Assembly (NCBI RefSeq): GCF_009760925.1
Contig: NZ_VRLV01000003.1
Span: 372,001-436,000, forward strand
DNA: 64,000 bases
Source of the DNA: Nonomuraea typhae
Lineage (GTDB): Bacteria > Actinomycetota > Actinomycetes > Streptosporangiales > Streptosporangiaceae
Direction: 5' to 3'
Shown here: positions 63,423-64,000 of the stretch, piece by piece
Layout: every line of letters starts with the position of its first letter
Position numbering within the stretch: position 1 is the first letter of the stretch
The notes under the pieces: model-generated
Databases searched by the model: none
What the model was told of the DNA's origin: nothing
What the model saw: only the letters and a program-made list of their open reading frames with translations
Position numbers and translations under genes: made by a program

Positions 63423-64000
63423 GTGAGTGTCGCGCTCGGAATCACCCGCCCTCTGCCGGTTCGCACCACCTCGGTAGGTGACCCCGGTGACCTGCTGGCA
63501 TCCCTGCCGGAGACCGCCCCCTTCGCATGGGTCCGGCATGGCGAGGGCCTGGTCGGCTGGGGTGAGGCCGCCCGCGTCACGGTACCCCCCGGCCCCGATC
63601 GGTTCGCCTGGGCGCGCCAGTGGCTGACCGACGTTTTCGGCCACGCCGCGGTCAGCGACGAGGTGCGCATCCCGGGCACCGGGCCCGTCGCGTTCGGCAC
63701 CTTCACTTTCGACGAGAACTCCGCGGGCTCCACCCTCGTCGTCCCCCAGGCCATCCTGGCCCGCCGCGACGGTCACGCCTGGCTCACCGTCATCGGCGAG
63801 ACCCCCGTCGAGCACTTCACCCCGATCCGCTCCCCCGGCCGCATCAGCTACGGCGACGGCAGCCTCAGCGCGCCCGAATGGGAGGCCATCGTCGCCCGCG
63901 CCGCCCAGCGCATCCGCGAGGGCGAACTCGAAAAGGTCGTCCTGGCCCGCGACCTGCTGGCCACCGCCGAACGCCCCATCGACGTGCGGCTGCTCCTGGC
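63423..64000 (+). CDS. isochorismate synthase (MenF/EntC/DhbC type), truncated at window edge
   Basis: First 192 codons of a chorismate-binding enzyme that makes isochorismate for menaquinone or a siderophore. GTG 63423 opens MSVALGITRPLPVRTTSVGD; later VAFGTFTFDENSAGSTLVVP and AAQRIREGELEKVVLARDLL are typical of the family. No ribosome site is evident before GTG, and CATAGAGT lies about 9 bases upstream, so a leaderless transcript is possible. The rest, including the active-site segments, is outside the window, so menaquinone and siderophore roles cannot be separated. Confidence 0.85.
   Translation, partial: MSVALGITRPLPVRTTSVGDPGDLLASLPETAPFAWVRHGEGLVGWGEAARVTVPPGPDRFAWARQWLTDVFGHAAVSDEVRIPGTGPVAFGTFTFDENSAGSTLVVPQAILARRDGHAWLTVIGETPVEHFTPIRSPGRISYGDGSLSAPEWEAIVARAAQRIREGELEKVVLARDLLATAERPIDVRLLL

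Noticed and set aside
1..64000. CRISPR array, tRNA or rRNA genes, and replication origin
   Set aside because: None was seen by eye; the only regular array is the 34-bp set, which lacks unique spacers.

Overview
The window is GC-rich DNA (roughly 70% by eye) with dense bidirectional gene packing, many GTG/TTG starts, frequent 4-base ATGA/GTGA overlaps, and families typical of Actinobacteria: ECF42-type sigma factor, DUF3040, Rv2578c-like radical SAM protein, tricorn protease, Ser/Thr kinase-propeller proteins, and LLM-class F420-type oxidoreductases. A Streptosporangiales-like actinomycete (for example Nonomuraea or a relative) is the best guess. That is inference; no rRNA or tRNA gene is visible to confirm it. 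Both edges cut genes: an acyl-CoA synthetase on the left and an isochorismate synthase on the right.

1-8.8 kb: a minus-strand run encodes a family-5 substrate-binding lipoprotein, two permeases and two ATPases (Dpp/Opp type, successive 4-base overlaps), then a hot-dog-fold protein and an acyl-CoA synthetase. An M20 amidohydrolase is divergent. Together they could import an acyl-amino-acid or peptide conjugate, split it and activate the acyl part. 9-12.6 kb: a secreted I36-type protease inhibitor whose ribosome binding site lies inside a perfect hairpin, an HSL-type esterase, and debris (serine recombinase C-terminus, cis-prenyltransferase fragment, orphan palindrome). 12.6-16.2 kb: a TetR/carboxylesterase pair, a LysR remnant and a ruined transposase.

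16.3-22 kb: an ankyrin protein, then a decaying CoA-thioester catabolic locus: a GntR regulator with a nested operator, an intact CaiB/BaiF transferase, a TctA stub, an enoyl-CoA hydratase, an internally deleted second CaiB/BaiF gene and a broken dehydratase. 22.4-38.9 kb: a deaminase-like protein, a TetR/membrane-protein pair, two LLM oxidoreductases, a large membrane hydrolase, NadE, a MarR/SDR pair with twin palindromes, an acyltransferase, Nudix, pentapeptide-repeat protein, a LemA/DUF2207 pair and an internally duplicated secreted protein.

39-46 kb: MerR, membrane protein, two YCII/DGPF proteins and an ECF42 sigma factor are joined by 4-base overlaps, with an internal promoter matching the ECF42 motif; a Ser/Thr kinase with a propeller domain follows 53 bases later. 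46-53 kb: a HelD-type helicase divergent from TetR over two identical-pattern operators, an NmrA/SnoaL pair with an AraC regulator, and an Rv2578c-like radical SAM gene with a LexA box. 53-64 kb: 34-bp tandem repeats upstream of a tricorn protease, a GT4 glycosyltransferase, an HtrA-like protease, a CrcB fluoride-channel pair, an HNH nuclease, a frameshifted kinase paralogue, an SGNH hydrolase and the isochorismate synthase start.

The strongest leads are the coupled MerR-ECF42 cassette with its internal promoter, the TetR-controlled HelD, the occluded ribosome site of the I36 inhibitor, the deletion-riddled CoA-transferase locus and the membrane hydrolase with a possibly split catalytic domain. 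All functional statements come from reading motifs; no database search was possible.
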